Of a stretch of DNA of 64,000 bases, positions 1-13,572 are shown piece after piece. The notes below the pieces were generated by a model that did not search any database, was not told the DNA's origin, and saw nothing but the letters and a program-made list of their open reading frames with translations. The number at the start of each line of letters is the position of its first letter. Position 1 is the stretch's first letter. Origin of the DNA: Liolophura sinensis (taxonomy: Eukaryota > Mollusca > Polyplacophora > Chitonida > Chitonidae); NCBI RefSeq assembly GCF_032854445.1, contig NC_088300.1, forward strand, positions 19,635,608 through 19,699,607. The letters are read 5' to 3'. The position numbers and the translations under genes are program-made.

Positions 1-1849
1 TGTAATAATCTTCAATGATTTACATATCTTGGTGAGTACAAATGAAGAGTGCATCTGACAGTTGCGTGGAAATTCAATGATAGAATTCAAAAAGCAAAGA
101 GGAAATATGACCATTGTGGCAAGGCAGTATTATTTTTAACACTAGGTTTTAATTCTCACAATAGTCATAAGATAGCCCATTTGGTTTTATATAATATGCT
201 TTTACTACTCAACACCATGTAGATTTATTATGCCTTTTATTACCACCCCGCCACCCCTTCCCTAAATTCTATCCTTTAGCTGAAATGATCACGTGTTTAA
301 TCCTGTTTTACCTATCCTATTATGGATACTTTTATGAAGGAGCCCGCAGCCCCATTTCATTGCCGTGTAATGAACGTTGTCCCATGCTGGATTAGTGGGG
401 GTAATGGTTAAATCGTCCACCGAGAGAATTCTCGGATTAAGAGATTGGCAATAGTTGACATACATAGGTCTTAGACCTTATTTCTGCGGATTAACACAAT
501 GATTTGTCGAAGCCGAACTATACTGCTTAATTAGCAGTGCTCATTTATAGTCGAGGATAGTTGATGTAGTCGAGGATAGTTGATGTAGTCGTGGATCCAG
601 GTTCGCTGAAATTAAAGGTAAGTACCGAATCGCCAGATGGCACATCTATTCTAGATTTGAATATTTACAAAAACGACGACAGTTTCCTCATTCGTCGGTG
701 TTCTGGTTTTCCTCTCTATGCTGTAGTCTTTTATTTTGTGTTCTTTGTTTCCGGTTTACTTGAATAGATATACCGCCATAGATATGGCTTTACACCTGAT
801 TTCATTCCTTTGAGTTACTACCATGAAATCCTTCAACTTTAGCGGCGAGTGCAAGGCCCGAGGCAAACTTATGACGTAATCAGCGATAAGGCTCTAATTA
901 CCCTGGTAAAAGTATGCCGCTCAGCTGATGCTTAAATGCCAAAAGTCGAAGGAAGACACTTCACGAGCTGTGTTTTTGGCTTGCAGCTGTTATGCTTCCT
1001 GGCTCCCTTCCTGGCATGGTGTCGACGGAATTATTCCACAACAACGCATGCGGCTTTCTGTGAATTTTAAAACTAAACACACTATTAGTCCTCCTAGACG
1101 CAAAGCTAACTTCTCTCTGTAGGCCACTGACATGTTTGTAATTATGTATTATGAATGACATATTCATACTTACAAGCATGTCAGTGACATATGAGTGACA
1201 CTGTAATAATTATTACATACACGCTGCAATTTTCTTTCAAACTTCGTGTTGTAACATTGCCCTCTAAATAACATCTGCCATAAACAGCAACAAATCAGCA
1301 CTATGAAAGTAACAATTTAATAAATCTTTTAATATAATAAAAGACTTACAGTTAGAGTGTAAAACTAGAGCAGCGACAATAATTCTCGCATTGTTATACA
1401 CTATATATATAAGAAGTTGTATTCAACACATCCTTGTGAAAATACATCTATTGTATTAAGGTTGGGTCGTCTAGGCAGAATTTGGCCTTTTTCCAGGAAA
1501 CCAAATCCCTTCTTAATAAATACAGATGAAAGAATCGAATCAGTATAAATAATGCAAAACGAGCACTGCAATCAAATACTTGCTCATCAGAGCATCACAT
1601 GACTTTTACATATCATAAATTTATCCGCGCGTTTAAACAAAATTTATTGCACAAGGAAGAAACAGTTTTGAAGGAAGCCATGTAAATGTCGCATGATAAT
1701 AATATTAATACACTGGCCATCTATTGTGATTGTCATATATGTTTATCTCGTGGCAATCGTGGTACTTTCAAAGTGAATAAAGGAAATTTAACTAAATGCC
1801 GTCCTTTATATAAACATCAACCCACATCAGACACGTGGGGGATAAAACA
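1..1849. other. Gene-less stretch
   Basis: AT-rich unique sequence. Apart from the 19-bp tandem repeat at 551-598 nothing was recognised, and the short frames near 928-1179 look accidental. Confidence 0.5.
551..598 (+). repeat. 19-bp tandem repeat, 2.5 copies
   Basis: TCGAGGATAGTTGATGTAG occurs twice exactly, then a partial third copy with one change. Confidence 0.75.
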
Positions 1850-2118
1850 CGATTGTGGGTGAGTCTTCATGCCCTTCACATCGGTCAAGCGAACGTCTTG
1901 GCGGCCGCCTGGAAGTCGAGAGACCTGTGATCAATCCTGGGTCGGGTCATACCAAAGACTTCAAAAATTATACTTGTTGCTGCCTCGCTTGCAGCTTAGT
2001 ACTTAGAGACCAAGACAAAGGAAGTGTCATGCCTGGTGTGCTCGGCATGGTATTTCAGTGGCGACAGCACTTTGGCGGCATGGACTCGCCCTGCCACATG
2101 AAGACACACAAAACTTGC
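1850..2118 (+). mobile_element. SINE, group C, degraded
   Basis: It matches the copy at 20515: a CCTGGAAGTCGAGAG head, the TTGTTGCTGCCTCGCTTG block and TTTGGCGGCATGGACTCGCC. Open frames across it are incidental. Group C shares the CTCRCTTGGCG.TCAGCA segment with group A. Confidence 0.6.
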
Positions 2119-2156
2119 TAAGCGCGACGTAAAAAGCTGAAGCACACATACTTACA

Positions 2157-2275
2157 CCCACACATACGCACGTACGCACGTACGTACCTACCTACATACG
2201 TACGTACGTACGTACACACATACATACACACGCACGCACGCACGCACACACACACACACACAGTTTACATGTTAC
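2157..2275 (+). repeat. Mixed TACG / ACAC microsatellite
   Basis: Runs of TACGTACG, ACGCACGC and (AC)n follow the group C SINE at 1850-2118. Confidence 0.8.
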
Positions 2276-4229
2276 ATGCATACATTCCTACATCCACACA
2301 TATCTACATACGTACATGCATGTACGCTGATCACGCTATCAAAAACATGTAAGTGCAAGAGCATTGCTGAGTTTTGACTCATTTCACACTGCTATGGGGT
2401 TTTGTTTTCCGCACACATGACTGGCACACATGACATTGTCAACTCCTCTTGTCTATGTGAGACAAAAATCCAGTTCTCAGTAATGGATTCCAAGCATTCC
2501 GCCCTCAAATTTAAGCTGGGTATTGCTGAATTTTTCAAGTGATCACCTATGGGTCTAATGTAACAATTTTAGTTGAAGAGACTCCATGAGTCCATGCCAC
2601 TCCCTTCTAGGTCCCTGATCCCATATATAGGTGTCTGCAAAAGCAAACATGACATCGCTTAGTCGCGAAATTTTGCTTGTATTTTGACTGAAACTTGTGC
2701 GATAAAGCAAAAAAAAAAATCAGGTTCTCTCATTTGGTGGAGCCTCAACGTCAAACTCAGGAATTTTTCATTTATACAGTTTTATGGTTGCAATCTACTC
2801 TACTTGGAAAATTTCACTGACCTTACAACTCTAACGCGTATTTTATTTGGCATAGAGTATACATAGCAAAGCACGCATAGGTTAACCATTTTAAACTGTA
2901 AAACCTGCAGTTCAATGTTTTGAATCGAGCCAACGTCTGAAATGTTTTGAACTCGATTTTCCGGTAAGGTATACGATCTGGTTGTTTGAGAATTTCTTCC
3001 ATCGGGACTTCTCGTTCGGAATTTTTTTTTTTTTTTGCTCTCTACTCTTTGTTATTAAACTCTATAGATTTTGTCATGAACAGTTATCTTTCAAAAGAGT
3101 CAGCACGGTTTTTCCCTGAGGTTCGAGTAGGTCATTTTAATTTCTCCGTTCAAAATTTTCAACGATTGGATTATTGGTAGAGGGGGGTTCTCTCGTGCAA
3201 GTTTTTGATATCCTTTTAACTCGTACAACTTGTAGGTTCAATGTAAACCAAGCATCAGGAAGGACTCGAATCGAAAGGGTTAGCGAAATATTCTTACTGG
3301 GCGCCATAGGACCACGAAACTGGCTATGGGCACGGTTCCATTGGCAATTAGCTTTGGGTATATGCCTCCACCTTCATATAGGGTGCTCCATGTAAATGTC
3401 TACGTGTAATAGTGTGAAGTCAATATCTTATATTCTGGATATTTAGTTTTCTTTCTGCTACTATCAACAATCCAGTTGTAAACCCTTTCCACGTTTTAAT
3501 TGTGAAAGTTGCATGTGAACTTCCGAATACTAAAAGTGTTTTCTGTCTCTTATGGCCTGACACGTATGAAAGACTCCCTCACCCCCACGGGCATAGGCGT
3601 GCGATTTTGCATAATACACAGCAGGGATTTCTAATCATCGCCTCAATTTCCCTTAGCCACCTCTGTAACAAACAGTGAGTCTATACAAGTCAAGACGGTG
3701 TATGATTTGTTGGCACCATTGTCTACGAAAAATTTTATCCTTTAGATAAACCAGATTATTATCTTGTTGTACCCGAGCCAGGATAATGTGAGATAATCAT
3801 ATGTTTTACACGCTTAATCTCGTCTTACAGTTTGACACCCTCTCTAACATGGAATTTTTTAAAACAATGCTTTCTGTCCGTGAAAGTGTTTGTAAGAATC
3901 ATAAGATTTTTGTGACCGTATAGTTGTCTTTGAACGCATTTGGATGAGGCAGTTAAAATTCTAACTTAAGTACTTAAACCACAACAAACAGCTATGAAAC
4001 TGAATCGATCTTTCGTGGTCAACACGCACTTTCTTCTAAGATGTGTGGATACATTCTAAATCTTCTGTGAGTAAATAATGGACAAAATGAACGATTATTT
4101 AGCGCTTAAAATTGGGAAATTCGACAATCGTCCACAGGTATCTTGATTCACGTTTGCTGTCGTAATCTATCATCAAATGTTAAAATGTTAAAAATGAGTA
4201 TCACTTCGGTTCAACTTTTAATGTTTAGC
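2276..4229. other. Gene-less stretch
   Basis: Unique AT-rich sequence with scattered short frames and no recognisable domain or repeat. Confidence 0.5.
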
Positions 4230-4405
4230 TAAAGTCAAAGACTAATTTATTTTCTCTATGCGTCCAAACAGACACTCGTAAAGCAGGTGTCAACCAAGAT
4301 GGAAGTTCCAGGTCAATAATCGCAAGACGGATTCCCAAAACGACGCTTTACACACAATGGCAAGAACTAGGAGACAAAGTATGAAAATAGAACGGAATCA
4401 TGCAA
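4230..4405 (+). repeat. Dispersed repeat G, copy 1
   Basis: GTCAATAATCGCAAG, ATTCCCAAAACGACG and CGGAATCATGCAAA match, in reverse, 8868-9050. CTATGCGTCCAAACAGACA extends the match on the left. Confidence 0.6.
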
Positions 4406-4837
4406 ATTAATGCTGGAAAGACACAAGGTTTGTTTTAGGGGACTGAGTGGAGTAAGTATTCACATCGTGTGCCATGCTAGAGTAAGTTGCCGATAACAAA
4501 TATGTATCTAAGTTGCACTTTGATTGCAACTGTTCATATATCCAACGCTGCGATCTAATTCAACACGATGAATATACAGCCCTAAGTTATAATCCCGCTG
4601 CTTGGATTTCTTTCCAGCAAATAGTTATCGCTCGTATCAAAGTTTTCTGGAAACAACAGAACATATCCATAATGGTTAGATATCCACAATTTTGTGAAAC
4701 GTTGGGAATAATTTTATTCTTAAAATCTCTGCATATCGCAAGTTGGATGTTGTTTTACAACCACGTTATCATTTGAATGTAATGACAACCAAACAATTTC
4801 TTCCCAATTCCTTGTCCACCAGCAGAATCAAATGCCA

Positions 4838-4962
4838 TGTTTGTAACCGGCTGATGGTCGTGAGTTTCGCTAAGGCTCTGTCCGTTTTCCTCACACCACA
4901 ATGCTGACCGCCGTAGTATAAGTGATATCTCGTTGAGTACGCCGTATAACTGTGACTAATCC
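4838..4962 (+). mobile_element. SINE, group B, 3' fragment
   Basis: GGCTGATGGTCGTGAGTTTC, CCACAATGCTGACCGCCG and GTATAAGTGATAT...GAGTACGCCGTATAAC match the group B 3' half with many changes. Confidence 0.55.
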
Positions 4963-5536
4963 CAATGGAGTACCTCTAGGGTAAATGTCATATATCTCAT
5001 TACTGTGAAGTTTTACAGAACATCGGGTAGTACATTAAGATGATGCGAATTCCTGTTAAGTTTTTCAACCCCTCTGTACCATCGCGTTTAACAAGTTTAT
5101 GCAGGAGCATGAGTATATAAAAATCTTGTTAAGGGAAAAGTCCCTTTTCCAAAGTGGTCTACGTTATACAGCTCTTTTTCGTCAATCATAAAACCAATCA
5201 AAATTTTGTTTCATTTCATTGAATTCCGATAAACAAATTATGCAAGGAATCTGGATTTCAACTGTTTCTATTAGCGGAACTTTAATAACATAGAGTCTAA
5301 TATCAGTATCATTATTTTTAGAATTTTTGTATGTGAAAGTCTATCATGCTCTTACTAAAATCTGCTTACAAAAACTCCTCCTGTTCTGAAACATGGAAAG
5401 TTACTGTACACACGTGTCACGCTGACAAACATGTCCTACTGGTTATTCGTTTGGGATCCTTGAGAGTACACATCGTGCTAATTTATGGCAAGGCCGGTCC
5501 TTGGTGTTACAGGCGTGTAAATTGCTACCATCTATG

Positions 5537-5656
5537 CATTTACATGAACAGTTAGAATAAAACCCTGACTGAGGTTACTTGACAAGAGGCTGTGTTTCAC
5601 CGGTTACATGTGACCATTTGCCAACTATCACAATGTCGTCACTGCTCTGGTCTTAC
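5537..5656 (+). repeat. Dispersed repeat D
   Basis: CATTTACATGAACAGTTAGA, CCCTGACTGAGGTTAC and CACCGGTTACATGTGACC are shared with copies near 26369 and 28545 (plus) and 39691 and 32530 (minus). No tRNA head or coding frame is visible; class unknown. Confidence 0.6.
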
Positions 5657-6741
5657 TTTCTATGATGTATGTCTTTAATTATATTGTACTCAATAATTCT
5701 GTGATTGTCACAGTTCTCGTACGGGTCTGACACCAGAAACTATGCTCACACAAAGCCAGAGATATCATGCATGTAGTGTCTGTCACTTCATTCGTATAGT
5801 CAATTTTAATAGGACCTGTCGAATAATTCAAAAATTCTCATCTCGTTTAGAGCCGTTGATATCGACAATGGCACCACAGGAGAATTATCTGAATAGGACA
5901 AATTCAAATTTGGATAATGATACATATTTGTTGTTTTGAACCAACCTTCTGCTGTATAAGAGGCATAGTCGTTAATAACTCTTCCCATTACAGTAATTCA
6001 CTGCCATAAGCTGTAACATAAATATACTATGATACAGTTTGCGAAGTTCCCCATGTCTAACTCCGTGTACTCCTCGTTATAAACACGTTTACAGATGTAA
6101 AATAATGACCCATTCAGCGTGTCTACTACTGAGAAGCTTATGGCCGCGTTTTCTTATAAATACCATAGTCTTTCTTGTAAAATTGGATGTGCATACACAA
6201 ATACTTTATTGTTCCTAAAAGCATGGCGTAGCATACTGAGCCAGCTGCTTATCAATCAAATGTTCTAAACGAGAGAAGCGTCTTTAGATTTTTGTCCATA
6301 TGGCACACTTCAGGTCTAAAACAAATTGTTGAACTTTCAAGGACTTCAATGAAGAATGTCCCCATACACCCCTGGTAAGAAAAACCCACCCACAAACCAC
6401 GTCTAATGACGGCTTACCCAACTGATGAAAGTATAGTGGTTTACATGAGTGATAACTTCATTATCTAGTTGCAACCCCCCTCGTTGCAGTACCCTCAGGT
6501 ATTTAATTAGCACCTTAGCATCGTAAAACCTCGACAATTCAACGCTTTGATGAATCCGTCAGGGATTGTTTTCGCATAATTCTGGTCCGCCACACATGTC
6601 TATCGTGTACAATGTTTTCTAACAGACCATTTTGTTTGGCACTGTCTTTCGTTCCATATCTGGAATGAAAACAAAAAGGAAAACAGTGTGATGCTATTGA
6701 CATGGCGTGGTCAAGGGATAGGGTGAATTTTACTTGTTCAG

Positions 6742-7082
6742 CGTCCGCTTCGGGACCGGTAGATCCAGGATCAATCCTTGATCGAGTCACACCTAAGACT
6801 TTAAAAGAGCAAGTTGTAACTTCCTCGCTTGGCGTTCAGCATGAAGGGGATAGTGCAACGACTGGTTGACCCGTATCAGTATAATGGCTCGGGCGGTTCG
6901 GCTTACTCGTCTCAGTGAAGCAGCACTAAATAAAATAGCGGTGGAAATCCGTCCTGCAACAAGGAGGCACATTACACGTACATGCACCCAATGATTCCTT
7001 CGTCGTCATATGACTGAAAAATTGTTCAGTACGACGTTAAACCCCAAGCACTCACTCACTCACTCACTCACTCACTCACTTG
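6742..7082 (+). mobile_element. SINE, group A
   Basis: The copy begins in a tRNA-like head (GTAGATCCAGGATCAATCC resembles a B box) and contains the group body TAGTGCAACGACTGGTTGAC. It ends with GTACGACGTTAAACCCC and a (CACT)n tail. It is one of the most complete group A copies here; the A box is degraded. Confidence 0.75.
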
Positions 7083-7435
7083 TTCAGGGTGCGAGACCAA
7101 TCGGTTGTGTTAATACCGAGAAAGACATTTCTCTCCGTTATTAAATCTTCGTTTAAATCCACCTCGAATTAGCCTGTTCCATGAAGGTCACACATTTCCC
7201 CTAGATAACACAGCCGCTCTGCGAGATGGTTATTGTGATGCGGGTTGGGGGTAGGGACGCTGCTGTGAACTGAGAACAGTTGATGACGTACACTAGACGA
7301 TATTCACCCCTAAATGTTTTGTCCATCGTGATTACCAGAACGTTTGCTAAAACACAAGATGATCTCTTTTATCATCTTCACAACTCTTCGGTGGTAATTC
7401 TGTGGTCAGTGCTAGATCCATAGACACTGATTGAT

Positions 7436-7640
7436 TAATTCATGTGTTTGATTGGTGTTTTACACCGCTAGCTGGAAAATATTTAACATCTGCGTCGCTT
7501 GGGCTGTTTGTGGATGCAGAAGTAGGACAAAGAACATGGGGATTCAAAAGCCATCTTTGTGTATAAGGCCATCTGACGTTTGCCGCATGCAACGGAGACA
7601 ACATGAACTGGATTCGAACAGCCGACCACCATCGTATATA
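7436..7640 (-). mobile_element. Possible old SINE of the same superfamily
   Basis: TTTGATTGGTGTTTTACACC at one end matches the reversed group B tail, and CTGGATTCGAACAGCC at the other resembles a tRNA B box. The middle is unlike groups A-C. Confidence 0.3.
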
Positions 7641-8867
7641 AAGTAAAAATTCATGAGGATAGTCGTTTCAATAACGAGGCATCTGTTGTCTGAGTGAAGA
7701 AAGCGAGTGTAGTTCAGGGGACAACCGGTAGTTATAACATTGATATCAGATGTATGGGAGGGGGGGGGGGTTAATACATTTTAAGGTATACAAATCTTAT
7801 TTTTGAACACAAAAAGTCAAAAATGTTGACCATTGTTGACCTTTTGACTGTATGTATCGTTGAATGTACATATGCTTAAGGATAGGAATCCAAATGTACA
7901 AAAATACTAATAAATTGGACTAGTTTAAATAATATAGTTAGTATAGCTAGTTGATAGAAAGTTATGCGAATTATTCACTTCATTATGTGTGCTCTTGGAC
8001 AAATTAAAAAGACCCGACAATATATTGTAATATCTGACAAAGAATGTGTCTTTGATTGCGCGTGATGCACGAAAGGTTTGGGCTGTGATCTTTCCTAACG
8101 TTTGACACCTGGGACCCTTAGTCTCTCACTGATACAAGGACAGAAAAACACTTGTGACATAATATTTAACGACCATAATGTAGTAGGCGTGACAAAGGAT
8201 GGCTGTCAGAAGACACCCAGAAGGCAGGTCGCGGACTCCCTCTTTAGTTAAGACAAGTAGCCCGGCCTGCAGCTGTTGTATGAGTGACAAACTTGTTACC
8301 TGTGGATAATCCAGAGTCGACAGTGGCGACTGCCTTTATCCTCTGTTGGCAATAGTCTGGTAATGTGACCCCTTCGATGCACCCCAACCTCTTAGCTGAT
8401 AATTAAAGTGACTCTTGATGCGAATGTCAGTTAATACTGTTCCCCTAACCACAGACATGTTTGGCCCTCGTTTGTATAAAAGATGTTCACATTACCGCCA
8501 GACGACAAATACGTGGAATTTTAACTTGATAATGAACCTTATCGGTGCTAATAAATCATAAATAAATCCACTACGTATAAAAGATCATTAACTCTCTGTC
8601 GAAACTGTTACCAATTTGCACATTATCCTTTATTCTGCTTATGTGTGCACAGCTGTACCATTCAATACCCCGAGCTTATCTAAGGTAGGATTAGAGGGTT
8701 TCCTCCTTTCTTTAAAGTTATCTTCAAGAGGCACATTTGTAGATTCAAGCTCTTGAAATATCGCATGCAATGTTGCTGACATATACACATACCTGTTATA
8801 ACGTATGTTATTCCATAACACGTAAATTTGTTCATTGCGCTTCCCGTTTCAAAAACTGTTGACTGCT

Positions 8868-9050
8868 TCTCTTTGTATGATTCCGTCCTATTTTAATACT
8901 TTCTATACTTTCTTATTTCTTTGATAGTTTGTGTTAAACGTCGTTTTGGGAATTAGCCTTGTGATTATTGACCCAGAACGTCCTTACTGGTTGACGCCAA
9001 TCATAAGATTGTCTGTTTTGACGCATAGTTTTATATTTATTACATCACAC
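8868..9050 (-). repeat. Dispersed repeat G, copy 2, minus strand
   Basis: CGTCGTTTTGGGAATTAGCC and TGTGATTATTGACCCAGAAC read as the reverse of 4283-4362. The match continues to ATGATTCCGTCC. Together the two copies form an inverted pair 4.5 kb apart. Confidence 0.6.
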
Positions 9051-9319
9051 GGCAAATGTTATAACCTATTACTACATAGTATGGCGTAACAAGGGCTTTC
9101 AAAAGAACATTGAACATTAATATTAGTCTGACGCCCCATCTTGTCAGCTATACTTGTTAGAGCAATGGTTCATTAGCGAGAGTTAATATGGCGGTCAAAA
9201 CCAGAGCATGCAAACCTGCCTTATAAAAGGGTTTCTAATCTGCCCCAAAATAACATTTTCCAATAATTTTTACAATATTAAAACATATAATATGTAAGTG
9301 CACTACACAGACAACACTG

Positions 9320-9545
9320 ATAAAACGGATATTTGAACACACTAGTAAACATGTCATATGTTTTCTAAGAAACACCAGTGTTTTGGCTTATGTTTTAACA
9401 AAGACGTTCGCGTGTATTGTCCCACCGTATGTAACACGTTTATTGATAAGACGCCTGCGTTTAGATAAAAACAGCAAGGCGTTTGCACATTAATGCGTGT
9501 GGTTTTATAAATACATGTCATGCGTTGTTAATATTTGCAGTGTAT
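9320..9545 (+). repeat. Dispersed repeat F, copy 1
   Basis: GATAAAAACAGCAAGGCG, TTTGCACATTAAT and TTTTATAAATACATG followed by GTTAATATTTGCAGTG are almost identical to 40240-40455. Upstream similarity extends more loosely to about 9285. Confidence 0.62.
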
Positions 9546-10184
9546 ATGTGTTTCTAAAAAGTGTAAATTTTTGTATCGTTATCGATGCTACGGCAAACTG
9601 AAAATACCCCAATGTTCATTTCGGGCAATTTTGTGCGATTTTAATTCCCGATATAATGATGCAGGAAGTTGTTCCACAATTTGTACAGGATTTTCTATCT
9701 CAATACTTCTAACTCTTGAGCAAAAGATATTCTGGCCGCACGACTTCCTTTAAGGTTAAAACATTAAATCTGTATTTTGTTTTGCGAGAATTATGATGCA
9801 CTGATGTTGAAGAAATAAATGGCAGCTTGACATGTCCTTCGGCTGTAGTATGATGATTAGGCAGTATATTAAAGCAAACCTAGTTTTGTTTGGGGAGAGA
9901 AGTCGTTCGAATCTGGTTAGGTTACCTCAGTGTTCAGTTTTTTTAGATGTTATTAAATATACTGATAACTCAAAACATATTAATTTCATTTTTGCAGTGA
10001 TTCCAACATTTGACCCGATTACCATATGTTGTTGGAACAGGGGAGGTAACTAAGGCGGGATCCGTACGTGGCTATCACAGCGAAGCCGTGATTCTACTTT
10101 TAATTCGACATTAACGTCCATTTATTTACTATTTAGTATATTACTCCAATCTATGGTCCTAACCAACCTGCACTCAGCTCATGG

Positions 10185-10354
10185 TCACTTTCCTCTCTAG
10201 TCATCGACGTGGGAAGGTCCGCAGCAAACTGCGGATGGTCGTGGGTTTGCCGCAGGTTCTTCAAGATTTCCTCCCACCGTAATGCTGTCTGCCGTTATAT
10301 AAGTGAAAGGTTGTTGACAACGGCGTAAATCACCACTCAAACAAATAAATAAAT
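10185..10354 (+). mobile_element. SINE, group B, 3' half
   Basis: CTGCGGATGGTCGTGGG, CCACCGTAATGCTGTCTGCC and a degraded ACGGCGTAAATCACC end with AAAT repeats. Confidence 0.62.
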
Positions 10355-10621
10355 ATAACAATCTTATTCAAATAGAAAGAATATATATTTTACACCAAAA
10401 ATGTCCTCTGGAGGAAAACATTTTCCCCGCATGTCGGAATGTCGGGCATGTAACATGTAAACTAAACTTACACAGCCCTAAAGCAAACATTCAAATAAGT
10501 TTAATGCAACATTTTTACAGGACAGTGTATATCTGTAGCTATGTGCTGGCATTGATGTCTTTTTTTCCCAGGACACCTCGCCATTATATCTGTATGTAGA
10601 CAATCTTATGTCAACAAAACG

Positions 10622-10683
10622 CAACTTTTATTTTCCGTCGGTGGATAGGAGCCACTTTTATTTTCCGTCCGTGAATAGTTGTG
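10622..10683 (+). repeat. Short tandem repeat, 2 copies of about 32 bp
   Basis: ACTTTTATTTTCCGTC is repeated with GGTGGATAG / CGTGAATAG following. Confidence 0.6.
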
Positions 10684-11066
10684 TTTTGAGAGTATTCACA
10701 CAATCCTGTTGGACTTGAATAAGGACTAAAAGGTTTTAACATCACAGTGTCTGAACTTACCTCACCCCACGGCACTTCAAATTATCCCCTATCCTCTCAG
10801 CCTTCCCCGTCATTGGTTACGTAACATAACTGAAAAGATCAGAGGTCAACAAAAGCATCACAGGGTCTCCTCTCGAGCGACGCCATTGCTAACAGTTGTG
10901 CTTAACCGTAATGAGGATTAGAAAAAGCAACATGTTGACGATTGGACTCTTATCACCGTGTGTGATCAAGCGCTTGCGTACAGAGTGTCATAAAAGACAC
11001 GTATGTTAAGCGCGACAGGTGCTGGTATGGTTTATCAATACCTCCATCATGACTCCATACATCCAT

Positions 11067-11275
11067 ATAGAGGTATAATTTATATATCAGTATCTCAATT
11101 AATTATATGTATACATCTTTAGGGGGATATAAATCATATATTATTTTTAATTACTGGTATGTATATATCTTTATAGAAGCATAATTTATATATCCGGTAA
11201 AATCTATATATCAGTATATTAATTAATTATATGTGTATATCTGTATAGAGGTATAATTTATGTTTTTGTCTCTCA
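11067..11275 (+). repeat. AT-rich tandem repeat, about 2.5 copies
   Basis: TATAGAGGTATAATTTAT and CAGTATNTNAATTAATTATA occur twice, with a more diverged unit between them. Confidence 0.6.
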
Positions 11276-12358
11276 AACAGTAATATGCTAATTTGCATGC
11301 GCGGAACATTGTAAAATGAAAATCTGCTTAAGGGTCTTCGATCAACTAGACTCATAAATCCCCAGAATGTCGTGTTTTGTTCGGAAAGTGTAATGTGAAT
11401 TGACTAATTCATAATTGTAGAAATTCTCTTCATTTGTACGACTTTTTCTTGAAAAAGATGTCGGACAATTAATGAAAAGTTTTAAATAGTGTGGTTTATG
11501 AAGGCATTTCATTTGAAACATATTTTAAGAATGTACAGAATTTATCATAGGCCCGGAGATGGTTCCATGCCCTGAAGGAAGTGCAAGAAACAAATACCAG
11601 CTATTTTGGGCAAAAATCGGCCAGCACAAATTCAGTCGTGTGTTTGCCATTATGATATTTTTATGTTTTGTGAAAATTAGGGAATGGGTTGCACTCTACA
11701 ATTTTAGTTTCCATCGATTTCGAAAAGCTTGAATAGTCCACGTCAGTTTAGTTATCACGAAGATAATTCCGAATTCTGCACGCACTTGTAACACAATTAT
11801 CCGCAGGAAGAAGGATTTGACACTATTCTCCACATAAGTATTTGGTTATATTTTAGTTGACATAAAACGATTGAAGTGGAAAAAATGGCAAAAGATAAAG
11901 CCAAAATGGCAAAAGATAAAGCCAGGCTTATCAGCTGTAAGTGTAAAAGAAATCACAGCTTTGTACAGCGACAAACTCTTGGCAGCTGCAGCAGGTCCTG
12001 GTGAAATGAAATCCCACTGAAAGCGACTTACACCTGTCACTTGCACACCTGTAAAGCGGCATACTTGCCATGACCACGTGTGACAATAGTTACGTCACAT
12101 TTCTCTGTGATTGTCACAGCCGTAAGGCTATACGATTGGGTAATATCAATAAGTGCCAATTTTTTTAATCCTCAGAAAGCACAAGACAGGCCTTATTGGA
12201 AAGCTTTTTGGAAACCAGTATTTTACTATAAATTACAATTTACTTCTTTGGTACCATTCTTGAGGTTTTCATTGTCACAAAATGTTCATTGTTCACCAGA
12301 AGCGTACATTGTTTTTTGTCTCGGTGGTATGTGAATAGTTGATTATACTGGGCGGAGG

Positions 12359-12575
12359 TTTTACTTATTTATTTACCTGATTGGAGTACTCAAGAATATT
12401 TCACTTTAACGACGGCGGTCAGTATTATGGTAGGAGGAAACATGACATAGACCGGGGAATACCCACGACCATCCGTAGATTGTCGACAGACCTTCCCACT
12501 TAGGACTGGAGAAGTCAGCATGAAATGGACTTGAACATGACTAGTCATGAAAATGCGCTTGCCCACGGAGCTTCT
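12359..12575 (-). mobile_element. SINE, group B, minus strand
   Basis: (TTTA)n, then AGTACTCAAGAATATTTCAC, ACGGCGGTCAGTATTATGG, CGACCATCCGTAGATTG and the head to about 12575 in reverse orientation. Confidence 0.65.
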
Positions 12576-13473
12576 TAACTACAGTTTCCAGGACGGAAAA
12601 TCCTGTTATCTGGTTTAAGCTAAGGAGACAAATAATGGCTTGCACGCAGGATTAAAACCGGAAACTAACTGATAAATGACTAGTGTAAAAATCCGAGCTT
12701 TGTTATTAGCATTTATGACATTGTGTGAAGACAACCCCCACCGCCCCTTTTCCCACACCCACACACCAAGGCGCTATTTCCATTTGCATTTCGTTTGAGT
12801 GGTATACATTATACATCTGCTAGTTTTGCACTACTAGGTATCATCGCCTGGGTAATTGTTTTCGCCTCTTGATTCCACCTTATATTCTTTGTATAACGGC
12901 GCCCAAAAGCGTCCTATACCGCGACACTTGTAAACAGACACACTGCTTTCTCAAGACGCATGAGGCATGTCTATATACCTCCATGGACAAACTTAGGGCT
13001 GCTGAAAGGCCAACTTAGAAATTATATTGTTGAATAACATGTTATTCGCAGCATGGAAATAGTGCCTCTCATAGAAAAGTATTTTGAAATAAGGTTCCTT
13101 TGAAATTGGGTAGATTTTGGTGAAAGAGTAAAACTTTGTAATGAAGTAGCATTTCAAACTTAGACGAAGACAGACATACCCATTATAGTGGGTACAACAC
13201 TCTCCATTGTTACCAAGGAATTCGGCGAGGAAAGGGAGGAAATCAGGATGCCCGATGCAGTGCACACCGACACGACAAACCTCTTGGCATATCCGCAGCC
13301 GAAATAGTGAGAGATGCATTCGAACAAAGTTCCTCATTATAGTGAATGAACTGCTATTCACAGTGAGGTAGCGCTTTTACGTCTGAGCCAGCGAGAGCTC
13401 CGGATTGTTCTGAAGTGCTTTGGCCTTTGTAATAGTCAATAAGCTTGCATGAGCCATTTCTACTTATACTATA

Positions 13474-13572
13474 AAAAATGTCAGCAACAAAGTGAATGCG
13501 ACAATGTTAACCTTTAGAAGTTTAAAAATCGTCAGCGACAAGTGAATGCGACAATGTTAATGTTTAGAGATT
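13474..13572 (+). repeat. Tandem repeat, 2 copies of about 50 bp
   Basis: AGTGAATGCGACAATGTTAA with flanks AAAA.TGTCAGC and TTTAGAAGTTT is present twice in a row. Confidence 0.7.

Larger units (their letters stand above)
5657..8867. other. Mostly gene-less stretch
   Basis: Apart from the SINE at 6742-7082 and a possible old SINE at 7436-7640, nothing was recognised. The part at 8210-8480 is more GC-rich and repeat-free; it may be conserved but gives no supported coding frame. Confidence 0.4.

Noticed and set aside
12993-13361. 122-codon minus frame
   Set aside because: No recognisable motif, no paralogue in the window, no convincing start or splice signals.
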